A stretch of DNA of 64,000 nt. Origin: Malus domestica (Eukaryota; Streptophyta; Magnoliopsida; Rosales; Rosaceae). The notes beneath the pieces are model-generated. The model saw only the letters and a program-made list of their open reading frames with translations, was not told the DNA's origin and searched no databases. Shown in pieces: positions 32,801 through 45,042 of this stretch (its first letter is position 1; each line of letters begins with the position of its first letter). The stretch is from positions 30,591,001 through 30,655,000 of the forward strand of contig NC_091665.1 of assembly GCF_042453785.1 (NCBI RefSeq), read 5' to 3'. The translations under genes were made by a program, and so were the position numbers.

Positions 32801-34220
32801 ACGAGAAGAGAAAAAAGGATTCAGCAATTCACCTTTTCGTTAACATTCAACGCCGAACTACATCTAGATAACATCCACAAGACAACGACTCTAGTTTTGT
32901 TGGAGGTGATAAACAATTTGTTGCTCAAAGATTACATTCTTCATCAACAATGGGTGATACCGTTGCACTTATCAGCAACTGTGTATAATAAGTATTAAGG
33001 ACAACTGAAATTGTACAAAATTGCAATAAACATCTCGTTGAGATACTTTCTAGAATAAATATTCTTTCTAAGCTACGTGGAGCCGCAGCATAAGTAGCCT
33101 AAAATACCGGTCCACCCTTGGATCCATCAAATGAATCCAAGGATGGGAGCTCAGGTTGTAAATTGAACATGTTCGAGATTTTTTAGATTAACTAAGAATT
33201 ACAAAGAGTTGCTTACCAATAAAAACATTTGGGACAGTATGTTGTCCTGTAAGCCGCTCCAATACCTTTTGTAGCTGTGGCCCTTGGGGACCTGAACAAG
33301 AGAAATAGCTTTCAAATTCAGCGATGGAATCAAACACGATTCTTCAACATTAAAACAAAGCCAAACAGATGCGTAACCTATTAAATTCGGGGAACAAAAA
33401 CCTTTGAACTTAGTGTATAAAAGCAAACTTATTTTCTTGATTCTAGAAGCATTATTTCGACCATTCTGAAATCCCCAGAAACGTGAGGACATTCCTACAA
33501 CCTTTCCGTTCGAAAGGCGAATGGAGCTCACACGTTGATCTCGAATACTATTCACTATTCACACCTTCTACACATGTTCAGCAAGCCTACCATCAAATTT
33601 TCTATTCCAAATATTCTACCACATTGTGAAACACAGAAAACTAAAGCTCAATTAACATTCACATTAAATCTAAGGACTGAACTGCAAACTCAAGCATTGC
33701 CATGTAATGGTAAAAAATTCGTACCCAGTTCATCCAATTCAATCACGATCGGCTCCACGCCAAGCCTTTTGAACAACGTTTTCACCTCAGACGAGTATCT
33801 TCAAACACAATTTCCAAAAAACCGAATTCAAAATTTCTCGAAAAGAAACCAAATTTACACCAAGATCAAACACCCAAACTGCAAATTTACGAAATTTAAA
33901 AGCACAGGAGATTTGATAAGATGCACTCACGAACACCAAGTTTTGGAATAGACGACAACTGGGTTCTCATCCACCGTCTTCTTAACGCTCTCTTCGAGCC
34001 GAGACCCGAAGGAGGAGGAAGCCATGGCCTGAACCGACATGGGTCTCCATCGTCTCGAGCTGCCATGGACGCTGGAAAGGCTGGTGCTCGAGCTGCCTCC
34101 CGTACTGTTATTGTTGCTGAGGGGAAGAGAGCAAATGGATGACTTGTTTGCAGAAGAAAGAATGCGAGCTGAATTTAGAGAAACGGATGCGAAATTGGTG
34201 AGATTGTATGAGACTGCCAT
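26875..34220 (-). CDS. GRXS12: Chloroplast-type CSYS glutaredoxin (GRXS12-like)
   Basis: There are five minus-strand exons: 34220-33931, 33798-33725, 33291-33217, 31983-31957 (27 nt) and 26951-26875. All introns are GT-AG and phases agree, giving 180 residues. Residues 1 to about 62 are Ser- and Asn-rich with few acidic residues, like a plastid transit peptide. The glutaredoxin fold follows, with the active site WCSYS (95-99), the glutathione-binding TVPNVFIGG and the GGC motif in HIGGCTDTV. Known relatives are chloroplast-stroma proteins that reduce glutathionylated proteins. Intron 4 is about 5 kb and filled with a LINE tail and an unclassified element. Intron 3 holds a SINE. The gene still looks intact if these introns are spliced. 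Confidence 0.88.
27300..27940 (-). mobile_element. 5'-truncated LINE, RTE-type, 3' end
   Basis: The minus strand encodes the C-terminal part of a non-LTR reverse transcriptase, with [38 protein letters not shown] and RWFGHVQRR. The element ends in a (TTG)n-type tail, seen on the plus strand as caacaacaacaa at 27303-27322. Such simple-sequence tails and this protein are typical of RTE-clade LINEs. The frame is open from about 27940 to 27401, but the rest of the element is missing. It sits in intron 4 of the glutaredoxin gene, on the same strand. Confidence 0.85.
29571..30110 (+). repeat. Tandem repeat, 217/218-bp unit
   Basis: Units start with aaggttgggcatgtttgcta at 29571, 29789 and 30006. 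The third unit is cut short after about 105 bp. Each unit contains one copy of ctctcgagattcggagggcg or a close variant. Short frames are open in each unit but show no sign of being translated. Confidence 0.9.
30241..30618 (+). repeat. Tandem repeat, 192-bp unit, two copies
   Basis: The unit begins tgtcagagaactttggcaaa at 30241 and 30433. The copies are almost identical. A degenerate earlier piece lies near 30120-30240. Confidence 0.88.
30619..30889 (+). repeat. Minisatellite, 63/65-bp unit
   Basis: Units start with cctcttcgatttctgagatc at 30619, 30682, 30745, 30810 and (partial) 30875. Spacings are 63, 63, 65 and 65 bp. The 2-bp difference comes from an extra 'gc' before cctctt. There is no unique spacer between units. 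Confidence 0.92.
31030..31659 (+). pseudogene. Element-borne coiled-coil reading frame with one stop
   Basis: The frame runs from ATG 31030 to TAG 31657-31659 (about 209 codons), broken only by TGA at 31324-31326. The N-terminal part begins [16 protein letters not shown]. After the stop comes a heptad-like helical stretch ([20 protein letters not shown]), then a proline-rich tail with EAPNDQP and EAPNDPPP repeats. The stop falls in a place where CGA would read arginine, so a single C-to-T change is likely (inference). I do not recognise a named domain. The coiled coil suggests a structural, gag-like or host-interacting role, but that is a guess. Confidence 0.6.
31660..31956. other. Start of glutaredoxin intron 4
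   Basis: This is the intron sequence next to the donor site of the 27-nt exon 4. 31768-31830 is shared with 22449-22510. No other feature is seen. Confidence 0.5.
32181..32382 (-). mobile_element. Au-like tRNA-derived SINE in glutaredoxin intron 3
   Basis: The element (32201-32362) is flanked by a perfect 20-bp target duplication, tgaagtcaaaatctaacaaa (32181-32200 and 32363-32382). Read on the minus strand it starts GGTCGCACTTGGTGCGATGG (box A-like) and contains GGTTCGAGACT (box B-like). It ends GGGTACGACC followed by T's, as Au-type plant SINEs do. It is transcribed with the glutaredoxin pre-mRNA in the same sense. Confidence 0.9.
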
Positions 34221-36914
34221 TGCTGTTGCTGCTGTGTCTCTCTCTCTCCGTCTGTGGCTTCAGCTTTCTTGGGAGCTTTTTGCTTGGCTTTTCGGCCTAT
34301 CTACCGCTCACTTTGCTTGCTTCCTCCGCCTTTTTTTGTGTGAGAAATGAGAATGCAAAGGTGAAAAGCTGTACAACCGGTGAAGGAGAAATAAAATTTC
34401 TCCAAGGCTTTAGGCGGTTGGACTGGGGAGAACGAAAGCCACAGATGCAAAGCATTGACCTGCAAGAAGATATGGACTTATGGACCTTTAGGTTTTTGTA
34501 TAAGGGCCATCTTTGGGAGCTTGTATGTTTCTTTGGGCCTAGGTCCCCTTCTTTATTTTATCTTCTCAATTTTGATAAAGATTTAACTCCCTCTTTCTAC
34601 CAGAAATAAACACTTGGATAATTTCGGGTGATAATCCGGCTATTGAACAAACATTCGTTCTTAGAAAAAAACATGTACTATAAACATTCCGTTAATATCT
34701 TGCCAACAATACATCCAGACATTTTGCAGATGCATTTTCAATAACATTTATGCATGTTCATTTTTTAATCAATATCAGACGTCTTACATAGAGTTTTATT
34801 TTCTAAGAAAGAATAAAAAGCAGTGTTAGATAAGTTATACATTTTTATATTTGTGTATTTCAAGCAATAGATATAACCATTTTGCTTGTACAACTACGAT
34901 CACCTTTGTATGTTATTGTAGGCTTTGTCCTTCTAGATTAGTGGATTCTTGGAGGTCATCAAGTACACCCCCATGTGTGTATACTGTATAGGATTCATCA
35001 CTTAACCGTTGACAACCTCCTCTATATCCGACTAATGTAAGTATAGGATTATGTGACCAGCGACGACAGAGTCTTTCTCCTCTGTATCCTGGTCATGTGA
35101 GTATAACACTTATCACGTGACTGGTGACATCTAAGTCTTCCTCCTCGTCAATATATCCCCAAATAGATGATGACAAACTATGATATCAGCTCCTTCGTAT
35201 TTGTAAAATGTGTATGATCTGCTTTCATAACAAAATGTGCCTATTTACCAAATTTTCCTTATTATTAAATTGCATCTTCATCAGATATCCATGCATATCT
35301 TAGTAAAGCCAAGAACCCCATCAATTTTCTGTCTCGCTGCTATTTAATTCCAAACCAAAGCATGATAAATAATGATACAACAAATGTATGAATTGTGTCT
35401 CTGTGTTCGGCAAGGCTTGCTGCATGGTCAGGGACTCATTGCTGGCTGGTTTCAGGCTTAGGGTTGCAAAGGACTTGCACTCGTCTCTTCACTGCATGAG
35501 TAGTCAGTGACTCTGTGCGTGCATGGTCCATATGGGAATGGCACAACCTCAATCATGGAAAATGGCAGTTTATGTCCCACATTTCAAATATAGCCAAAAC
35601 TCCACTTGAAAATACCTAACTACCCTCAAAACCTAATGGTAAATGTCAGTTCTAATTTTGATAGATTTGAGGATTTTGCTAACTATACCCTCAAAATGAT
35701 AAATGTCAGTTTTTATCATTTATAGCCAAAATTTGTTTGTCCCTAAATTCATACATCTCAATTTTTATAAAAAAATTTAAATATAGCCAAAACTCATCTT
35801 GAAAAGACCTAACTACCCTCAAATAGAGAGGGTTTTATCAACTAAGAAATGAATAAAAATTTACCATGCTCCTCTTTTTACTTTTCTATATTGGGAGAGG
35901 ACAATAATCAATACCCTAAAATGAAAAGAAAAAAAAAGAAAGAATAGAAAACGCCATCTCTTTGGTGTTTTGTTTGTTTTTTATTTTATTTTGGAGGGTA
36001 TCTTCGTATGTTGATGTGAATGTTTTGCTATATTTAAAAGCTTTTATAAAACCTGTTAATTATGAATCTAAAAGTTAACATTTGACTATTAACGATAAAT
36101 TCTTACAGAAAAACCGAAAAAGAAAACATAAGATGTATGGATGACATTTAAAGAGACTAACTATGTGACAGCCTCTTTCAAACAGAATCTAGATTCCAGC
36201 AAACCACTGCACCACTCAATTCAATTGTACTTGGAAAGTACTAAACAGTGCATGCAGATGGAGTTCGTGAAAGCAACATGACATTTGAAAGAGAATCTAC
36301 CACTTTATTGGCTAATTTCAGACTCTGTCTTAATTTGCTGCCTGTTCCTGATTGATATATTTAGGGTTATGATCAGAAACCCTACTGGCCCAAATGAAAT
36401 GAAGTGATGCATATCTTTTACTTAAGATCCAAAATCCTCGATGATCCATATAGGTCCACTAACACCAGCCTGTAATAGACATGGCATGTGAAGGAACACA
36501 AAGTCTGATGTTTCACTTGTGCAACAATCAAAAGAGAAATTAATAGTGATGTGATTGCGGCAGAGAAGAACCGTGGCCATCCCCATGTGTTATTTTTAGT
36601 GTTACTGGCAGAAAATGTCCGTTTATGAAGAAGATGTTGGAAAATAACAGAGAGAGAAGAACAAAAAAAAAATAACAAAGGCTCAGTTTCCTCAGGTGAG
36701 TTGAGGTTGTGGTGGTGAAAGACTTGAAAGAGCATCATTCATTCTTTCAATTGAAATCATTTTTGGGATTCTGAATCAGCTGCAGCATGGGGTTCTCATG
36801 TGGGGTGTTTTTTAGAGACTTCGTTTTTTCTGTTTGGTGAAAAACAAAAGCCTAATGGATGCGTTGCCTCAATACAGTTTTTGACTCAATGGATAGGATT
36901 TTGTGTGTGTAGTG
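34221..36914. other. Intergenic DNA upstream of the glutaredoxin gene
   Basis: AT-rich sequence. Three degenerate 65-bp-like repeats lie near 34960-35150 (gtgtatac...gtgacc...). Two copies of a block beginning aaatatagccaaaactc lie at about 35586 and 35777. A 106-codon minus-strand frame at 36418-36738 has no recognisable family and I do not call it. The glutaredoxin promoter should be in the first few hundred bases, but I found no clear TATA box. Confidence 0.4.
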
Positions 36915-37260
36915 AAGAAGTTGAGGTTGCACTTAATACGAAGAATAGCCTAACTTACTTATAAACTCATGCAAAGTCTATCCTTTCATCAATGTGAGAT
37001 TCATTCTCTCTCAACACGGCCTTTCACGTGTGGCGATTTTTCAAGCCTAACACGTTACAAATGGATCGATGACGTGGAGCATGTGTGGCCGTTAGACTTA
37101 GACTTTACACGTGGGACAACTTGCTATGATACCATAAAGAGTTGAGCTTATACCATAAAACCGATTGGCAATATGGGGAGTAGCTCAACTTGCTTATAAG
37201 CTCATACAAGGTCCCTCCTCCCATACATATGAAATTCATTCTCAACATATGTGTGAATGT
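36915..37260 (-). mobile_element. TRIM-like retroelement remnant
   Basis: Two related blocks, cctaacttacttataaactc at 36951 and ctcaacttgcttataagctc at 37184, both continue into a shared gaattc/gattcattctc region and look like the two LTRs. Between them the minus strand has TGGTATCATAGC (37134-37123), close to an initiator tRNA-Met primer site. There is no coding capacity. The ends are not resolved. Confidence 0.5.
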
Positions 37261-38647
37261 TCTTATTATATGTATGTCAACTTGATCATGCAAAGACGAT
37301 ATCATTATGACCGTATTTCAAGTCAATCACGCACTGCTTCATATACGCAAAATTTGAATTACATGACAATGTGTGTTTGATTTTACTTCCACAATGACAT
37401 TCCTAATGTAGGCAAAATTTAAACTACATGACAATGCATCATTATCACCATCATTTGATTCGATGCGTGATTGATTTTACTTCCACAATGACATTCCTAG
37501 CTATATCTGATCTTTTGTCTTTGTACAGAAAACGGAAGATACTGATAGCCTGGTTTCTATTTGTGTAAATTTGTCCTACAATCTGTCTTCTGTACATTGA
37601 ATCAATTACATTGATATTTTCTGTTACTAGAGAATATTGCTGCAACATAAAATGGGTAAGAACTAAGTAAAGGCACATGGAAATTAGTTAGTATGATATA
37701 TTCAAAGAAGTTTTTTGTCCCCTTTGATTCAGTTAACAAATACTGAGGGTGACATATTGTCTTTACCAGAATGGTGAAGCATAGAATGTGTAACAGTGTA
37801 AGAACAGATTGTTGGATATATTTTTTCACAGAAAACAAACTTTATGGGTGGCTGCAGATACAAATATTTTTCTGTGGATGATAGGAATTTGAGTTGTTTT
37901 ATTCACGTCCAGAATAGAACCAGCTCATTTTGTACTACTATCAATATCCCTTCATAACTTCTTAGTCATTATCATACGTATGCCATATCCAAATATAGTT
38001 TCCTAATCTATTGCCCAACCACCGAGTACTTCTTGGTTGACGTACCAGTTTTACCATTCATGCTATAATGCTTGTATATATTTATCAACAATTCTATACC
38101 CTAAATTCATGTATTACCAATCATGTTATCTATTGATATTATAACATGTGAATTAGTATACATCACATGATCGTCCCACCATCACACTCAAAAGTTTATC
38201 CATAACACTAACCTCATCATCTGTTCGATAAGCTTTAGCTTTCTGCTAATATCATTATATGCATAATGCCCTCCCCTTTTCCTCCTACCTGAGCCATTTA
38301 AAAGTTTTTCAGAAATGATTACCAGCCAAATACATTAGTATTCTGGCAGAAAGGTATAGTTATTGGCTTCCTTTACCTAATTAAATATGTTTAAACAATT
38401 AATTCTCACACAACATTACAAATTATCACTCCAAAAGGTAAAAGATTTGAACTGCATTCCTTCAATTTCTAGATATTGTTTTACAGAGAAGATTTAACTG
38501 TAAGTAATTTTCATGAAGGGCTTTGTGGCTCCTATCCATGTGCAGAGGCAACAGAGGCTTAATAAACTTGTATTTTTATTTGATCATTTAGTTGGTCAAA
38601 CCTCGAAGATAATAGTTGTTAAAGGGAATGGTGTTTGGCTAATTATC

Positions 38648-38688
<41 letters not shown>

Positions 38689-38795
38689 GAGTTTGCATTT
38701 TTCCATTGATGGGTCCTACCCATCTGATGATGGATGCTTATGGCAAGTGCCAACCTCAAAAACTTTGAATTAGCGGGTTATCCTTTTTTTTTTTT
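37261..38795. other. AT-rich intergenic DNA with a GA microsatellite
   Basis: A pure GA run lies at 38649-38686. A short direct repeat around acaatgacattcctaatgta/acaatgacattcctagctat lies near 37391 and 37484. No gene is supported. Confidence 0.4.
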
Positions 38796-38951
38796 AAAGA
38801 AAACTAACGAAAAAAGTTTGAAAACTTTGAGTTTTAATGATAAGGATAAAATAAAGAGTATAGTGAATAGTACCAGATTTGACTTTTTAATGTAAAAATA
38901 TGGTTTTTCGTTAAAGTGAACAATGTCATGGACTTTTCGTTAAAACTCCCT
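38796..38951 (+). mobile_element. MITE-like element, copy 1 of 3
   Basis: A 155-bp sequence containing gaaaactttgagttttaatg and ggtttttcgttaaagtgaac is shared with 44889-45042 (inverted) and 51926-52085. The ends are poor inverted repeats of the form TTAAGRRAACT. It is a short non-coding element. Confidence 0.65.
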
Positions 38952-39617
38952 TTTTTTTAATAGGTTTTTGGGGAAAACATGGGTTTAAGCTGATTTAGTA
39001 CTATTTTTAGAGCTATATTGTTTCAAGTAGTTGTTCTTGGCTGAGAATTAGGAACCTTGCACATGAAAAACCAAGTAAAATTAATGCAAGGTGGAGAGGA
39101 AGTGGGAGAAGGAACTCGTTGATGTACTTCTCCAGGCACCTGAGTTTGAATCATTATTTTTGTAAACTATACAAGTTTAAAGTAGAATATCGATTGTATA
39201 AAAAAAAAACATTTGAATTGAGTATTGTATGTAGTTCTGATCGTTTAATAAGACTGACATTTCTAATTGTATTTAAAAAGTATGTGATAATGGGGTAAGA
39301 CAATAGAAGGAGAATTGGAAATATGTGATTGAACTTGATCATTGGATTAATATGATACAAGAGAACTGTATGGAAATTCAGAAGAAAAAATAAAAATAAT
39401 AAAAAAGAAGATAAAAAAAAAAGCCTCATCATCCTCAGTATACAAAAATGCCCAAACATTTCCAATACTTGGGCCGTTGGAGAGGGCTCTTTGTCGCTGT
39501 GCTATCTGTTCGTTTTCTTTCCTTTGTGTGATATACAGTAAATTTTTTTCTTTTTTCTTTTACACCATGAGAGAGTTAAGTGTAGGGTTAATCTTCTGTA
39601 TGGATAGGTAAATATTT
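38952..39617. other. 3' flank of the YUCCA gene
   Basis: This AT-rich DNA lies downstream of the YUCCA stop codon at 39618. I see no gene; it likely includes the YUCCA 3' untranslated region. Confidence 0.4.
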
Positions 39618-41231
39618 TTAGAACTGGGAAATGCATCTTCTATGGCAAGCTGTGGTTCTCTTTTTGACCTGCTTGGTTTCTCCTTTCCACACATTACCAA
39701 TGTCTTGTGCAATTCTCATGGCATCATTTGATGCACCATTGAGCCCTCTCCTTGTGAATCCTACTGCATAAAGTCCTGCGTTTCCCTTCCAACCGTGGGG
39801 AAATGGCTGCTTTGGGAATCCATTCTTAGAGAAGAAATCACCTTCCTTTTAAACATAGCACAAAACAAGATTAGTCACTAGTCCAAAACCAACAATCGAA
39901 GTCACCATGAAAGTTTTTCTCATCAACGGTCGTATACAAACGCTTTTTGTCACAACATTCTCAGTTGACTTGTCACGTCAACAGGTGATTTGACAGACTT
40001 TGTATACGACCAAGTTTTAAACTTCAAGAAAGAAAAAGACGAGTTTGGAACATTTTTTTACCTGAAGCCAAGAAGGGACATTGCTGCGGTATCCGGTGGC
40101 TAGAACAATGGAGTCGATTTCGAGGGTTTCGCCATTGACGAGCTCGACTTGACCGGTTGAGAACCTGTTGATTCCAGGAACAACTTTAATTCCACCGGAC
40201 TTGATTTTGCCCAATGCACCAATGTCCAAAACAGGGGTTTTTCCTTCAACGTTCTTCATCTCCATTGGTCCCATGGATGGCCTTTTCAGCCCGTATTTTT
40301 CAATGCTTCCGAGCACTAACCATGAAAACATCAGCAGGAACTTGTCAGCCAACCAAACTGGAAGCCATTTTAACAAGAAAACCGCCAATTCGAACGTCGA
40401 TCTTCCGAAGATTTCTCTAGGCATAACATGAACCTGTAAAAAAACAGAGCAAGAATTATTAGAATCCCATTAAATATTAAAACTTATTAAAGAAAATTAA
40501 TGCCTCGTTTAATAACCATTTTGTTTTTTAGTTTTAAAGTACTTTTATCGAAGACTTACCGAACTTCTAACCACCATTGATGGGAAGGCATTGTGGTTGC
40601 AGAGGTCAAGAGAGACTTCCATGCCGGAGTTTCCACACCCAACAACAAGCACTTTCTTTCCCCTGAAATTTTCACCAGACTTGTACTCACAAGCGTGAAT
40701 AACTTCACCCCCAAACTCCGACAAGCCATCGATTTCTGGCACGACACACTCAGCATTTTCGCCTGTGGCCACTATGAGCCACCTGCAAATATACTCAACC
40801 TCGGACCGGGTCGACTCGGTTGAGGTAACGGTCTTGACTCTCCAGAAACCGCTTGTCTCATCGTACCTTGCTGATTGAACGCAGGAATTGAACTTTGGGT
40901 TGATCTCAAAGTGTTTTGCGTATGACTCAAGGTAGTCGATGAATTGTCGTTTTGTTGGGTACTCAGGGAAGTCTTCTGGGAATGGAAGCTTGGGGAGTTG
41001 GCAAAATGCTTTTGGAAGGTGAAGTTTGAGCCTGTCGTAGGTACGTTTTTGCCATAGTGATGCTATGCACTCGGCTCTCTCAAGGACGACAAAGGGTACT
41101 CCTTGGTCTCTGAGACAGGCTGCCGTTGCCAAACCTGATGGTCCGGCCCCAACTATGACTGGACCATTGATCATGATACAACGGCGAGCAAAGAAATCTT
41201 CATGATCCGCTAATCGAAACAAGTTCTCCAT
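39618..41231 (-). CDS. YUC: YUCCA flavin monooxygenase (indole-3-pyruvate monooxygenase)
   Basis: There are three exons: 41231-40560, 40433-40062 and 39845-39618. Both introns are GT-AG and phase 0. The product has 423 residues, usual for the family. It converts indole-3-pyruvate to the auxin indole-3-acetic acid, using FAD, NADPH and oxygen. The FAD-binding GAGPSG is at residues 28-33, the NADPH-binding GCGNSG at 198-203, and the ATGY motif at 336-339. All are intact, with no stop or frameshift. The start MENLFRL resembles the YUC3/5/7/8/9 group, though I cannot fix the exact orthologue. The frame is open four codons upstream, but this ATG fits the family. TATATAA lies at 41459-41453, suggesting a leader of about 195 bp. 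Confidence 0.96.
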
Positions 41232-41452
41232 GTTTATGATCAAAGAAGTAGTTCAAACACTAAAAGTGTGAATTTTGTGGGATTTTGAGTAATGGGTTTT
41301 AAGCACAACACAATTTGGGATTGTTTGTTGTTGTAGTTGAAAATAGATCAAAGATCTTGAGAATTTTGAAAAGGTTTTGTAAGTTGAGGTTTGCAAATGT
41401 AGACAATAGAGTGTGAGTTTGGTTTGGAGGGAGAGGAGGGGGTGGGGGGTGC

Positions 41453-41459
41453 TTATATA
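41453..41459 (-). promoter_or_regulatory. Putative TATA box of the YUCCA gene
   Basis: CTATATAAGC on the minus strand lies 222 bp before the ATG. A GC-rich ggagggagaggaggggg stretch lies between the two and would be in the 5' leader. Confidence 0.55.
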
Positions 41460-43418
41460 GATGAGAAGTGCATGTGATAGGAGTGTGGGGAGTTAAATGC
41501 ACTTCCAAATCATAAGCATTTGTTTTTTGTTTATTTAAAAAAATAATAATAAACAATATTTCCTAATATTATTTTATTAGATCTTGCATAAAAATATTCA
41601 AGAGACTTGGAATATTTTTTTGCAATTATTTTATTGGATTATTCTTTTCTTGGGAAAGTTTTCATCACTACCAGTCTACCACAAGATGAAGGGCTTTTTA
41701 TATTTTTGTTTGATAATCTTTATTTTTGTGGGGAATTGTATGTTGTGTGTGAAATTAGTGAGGTTAAGAACCGCCAAAAGTTGTTTAGCGAAAATGTGCG
41801 AACATCAGCTCTTTAAAAAAAATAATGGGAGATTCTGGGTTTGATGCTTTGTAAAATGTGAATCTGTTTGAATGGATCATAGATAGAGTGTAATTTCCAA
41901 CTAGCCTTCTCTAGACCTGAAAGGGATGGATAACCGTGATTCGCCACCAGTTGTCCCCCTTTTTAAAAAGAAATGAGGTTAGGAAAACGCTTCAATCACC
42001 CTTGGAGGCATGCATTTAAAATGAATTAGACCTATAAAAATGACAATTATTATTATCACAAATAATATTATACCAATATCACGTCTCTATTTCAACCATG
42101 CAAAAGTATTTGAAATGTATGTTAGTAGGGAAATTGCTTTCACAATCATAGATGATACCCATAATAATACAAAATTTAAGTAAAACTCAAATTATATATA
42201 ACAAAATAATGCATAAATCAAATAAGTACATAGATAGTGCAAATTGAATCATAATAATCCAAGAAATGGGATGTTGGGAAAGGGACATGTCATCCTCAAC
42301 TGATTCAATTTGGCCCGCAGAGAATTTCGAAAAGCCGTTTGAAAAATAATTTATTTTGAAAATAGAAAAAATCTCGTGAAGTTGGTGCCTACGTGGCAGT
42401 AAATGCTGACATGGATGTCTGAGCAGTGTGCTCACGTGGAGGGGAGGAGCCAAGTTGTTGTTTGGGGCTCACTTGAGAAAACTGGACCCCTAATGGCCCA
42501 CAAAGCCCATTCCACCAACCGGTTTCCACACCACGCTAGCAGCTTCCCTTGGTCCCACGTTTGTCCATCTCATCTGTCCATGTCAATTGTTTTTGTTGAA
42601 GTAAGCAATGATGCATTCGTTCACTAATCAACAAGTTTATATTTTAGAGTGTATATAGTATTTATTTGACCAAAAGAAAAAAGACAATACAGTATTCAAA
42701 AATAAACCTGTGTTATAATATAAAAAGATTGTATCTATCGTGTGCGACAATATTACCATCTTAATTTATCAAGTACATTTGTTAAAGATGAAATGTTAGT
42801 TATTTTAATTGTTTTCGACGAAGTAATCAATTATACATTTGTGCATTTACCAATTGGTTTATAGTTCATGATATAACATTATTAATAAAATGCGGTTTAC
42901 AAAGTGGATGGATTGTAACATCACGTGATATGACAATTATATTAAAGAATTACTTCTGTAGTATTTTCTTTATACCGAAAAAGAAAAGAGACCCTAGTCA
43001 TAGGATTTCCTTTTGCTGAGTACTATAATGTTTATCATTTGGTTATATCAATCATTAAGTAGATTGTTTGATACTAAATATTAATCGTTGTTCAGTCACT
43101 TGCAAATGTTCGATATAAACGAATATGTTTTTTTCTTTGCAAGTGACCGACTATACAATTGGAGAACTGAACAAGATGTTTGGATCATACCATATTGCTT
43201 TTTTTTAGTGAGTTTGAAGTTGCTAAGTTTATAACTTGCAGACTCGATTACTCCCACAAATTAGCTTTAAAAATTGAATTGTAACCTACAAAAGTAAGTA
43301 GAAAGCGCGCTCTCATTTATCTTATAAAAATAGTTATTTTCTCTAACACCATTGGGAATTTAGATGTAATGCATGCCAAACCAAAACGAACAATCTTGTA
43401 GTCAGCTATCTAGCCTTA
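41460..43418. other. Upstream region of the YUCCA gene, no other gene
   Basis: AT-rich with one GC-richer island at about 42385-42600, which contains tacgtggcag and ctcacgtggag (G-box-like ACGTG cores). These could be distal control elements, but that is inference. No coding frame is supported. Confidence 0.4.
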
Positions 43419-44062
43419 GATCGCATGAATCTAACTGGCTACATTTTATTATGTTTTTTTTTTCTTAACAAACAATATTATCTATACTAAGAAAATTAGG
43501 AATGGCTAAGTCTCACAATTAGTTTGCAATAATGTGATTCAAATTCTTGTTTAGATAATCGAACCTAAAACTTTTCATTTATAAATGAAAAAAAACATCA
43601 CATTATATCGTAATACTAAGTGACACATTTTACTATGTTAATTTTGCTCGATAAACCCTAGATACTAGCACGCGGAAGACTGAGAGAAACTCATATCATG
43701 TTCTACTTTCGGTATCAAGTTGAATAGTCCTATTTTGACAGATCGCATGAATCTAACTGGCTACATTTTATTATGTTTTTTTTTTCTTAACAAACAATAT
43801 TATCTATACTAAGAAAATTAAGAATGGCTAAGTCTCACAATTAGCTTGCAATAATGTGATTCAAATTCTTGTTTAGATAATCGAACCTAAAACTTTTTAT
43901 TTATAAATGAAAAAAAACATCACATTATATCGTAATACTAAGTGACACATTTTACTATGTTAATTTTGATCGATAAACCCTAGATACTAGCAGGCGGAAG
44001 ACTGAGAGAAACTCATATCATGTTCTACTTTCGGTATCAAGTTGAATAGTCCTATTTTGACA
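43419..44062. repeat. Two-copy tandem repeat, 322-bp unit
   Basis: gatcgcatgaatctaactgg begins units at 43419 and 43741. By eye only about five positions differ between them. It is non-coding and AT-rich, and looks like a recent local duplication. Confidence 0.93.
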
Positions 44063-44888
44063 CGCGTCCCCTGCTAAATGCTGGCTAGAAAGTGAAGTTT
44101 TAGAGCTTTTCTTAATTAAGTTGATCATGACGGTGATTAAACCTAGGTTTAACTTTTTAGGGTTTGTATTATAACTTAAAAACTTGTGTGAAATGACTAG
44201 CTAGGACTGTCAAAGTACACTACTTTGTGGTTATAACTTATAGATGATTAGTTTTGGGATTAGAATTTCCTCCCTCCGTGTTATCATTTTCTTTGCTTTT
44301 CTCTTCTCACACTTTCATTTTTGTCTTTTTTTTCTCTATAAAAAATTCAAAATAAAATATTGACGTATCTTAATTATAACCATTTAAACAAGAGGAAGGA
44401 CGAAAAAGAAATTAAGAAGGAAGAGAATTCTACTCCTTAGTTTTGAGTTGGAAAAATCATGGGTCTATCCCACTCTACCGATCATCTCAATCCCCACTTG
44501 GAGCTCTGAGTATGTGAAAAGAGATTATATATTCATGGGAAGAGGAGAGGGAAGCATGTGCATGAAAGCCTTGAATTCCATGAGAGTCTCTCCTTTTCAT
44601 GAAAGGTTTTGGAAGATAATAGCTTGGCACTTGTAAGAATTTCCATATTATATTGGCTTTTGATGAAATGAGTAGTATCATCATCACTATGATCAAAATG
44701 AATATCTAAAGTTGCTTTGCTTGCTAAGCTTTTACCTATTCACTTACTCCAAGCCCCAATACTCCATTTGCCACCAACAGTTTTATATTGCAAAAAAATA
44801 AACAGCAAAATACATTTTACAAAATTAATGTTTGAAGTTAGTTTTAAACTTTTAAATTAGGTTATGAGGTTTTAATTTTTTATATGAA
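44063..44888. other. AT-rich intergenic DNA
   Basis: No coding frame, RNA gene or repeat family could be supported. Confidence 0.4.
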
Positions 44889-45042
44889 AGTTTTAACGAA
44901 AAGCACGCAGTATTGTTTACTTTAACGAAAATCCATTTTTTTACACAAAAAAGTCAATTATGGTACTATTCACTTTACCCTTTATTTTATCCTTATCATT
45001 AAAATTCAAAGTTTTCAAACATTTTTCATTAGTTTTCCCTTT
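44889..45042 (-). mobile_element. MITE-like element, copy 2 of 3
   Basis: This is the reverse complement of the element at 38796-38951, with acgaaaa near each side and the shared aattcaaagttttcaaac. Confidence 0.65.

Noticed and set aside
33535..33951. 138-codon plus-strand frame
   Set aside because: It overlaps exon 2 and the introns of the glutaredoxin gene on the other strand and has no recognisable domain.
36418..36738. 106-codon minus-strand frame
   Set aside because: No family resemblance, no splice partners and no promoter signal. Chance open frame in AT-rich DNA is more likely.
42403..42627. 74-codon frame upstream of YUCCA
   Set aside because: Short, no family, and in a region better read as promoter or intergenic DNA.
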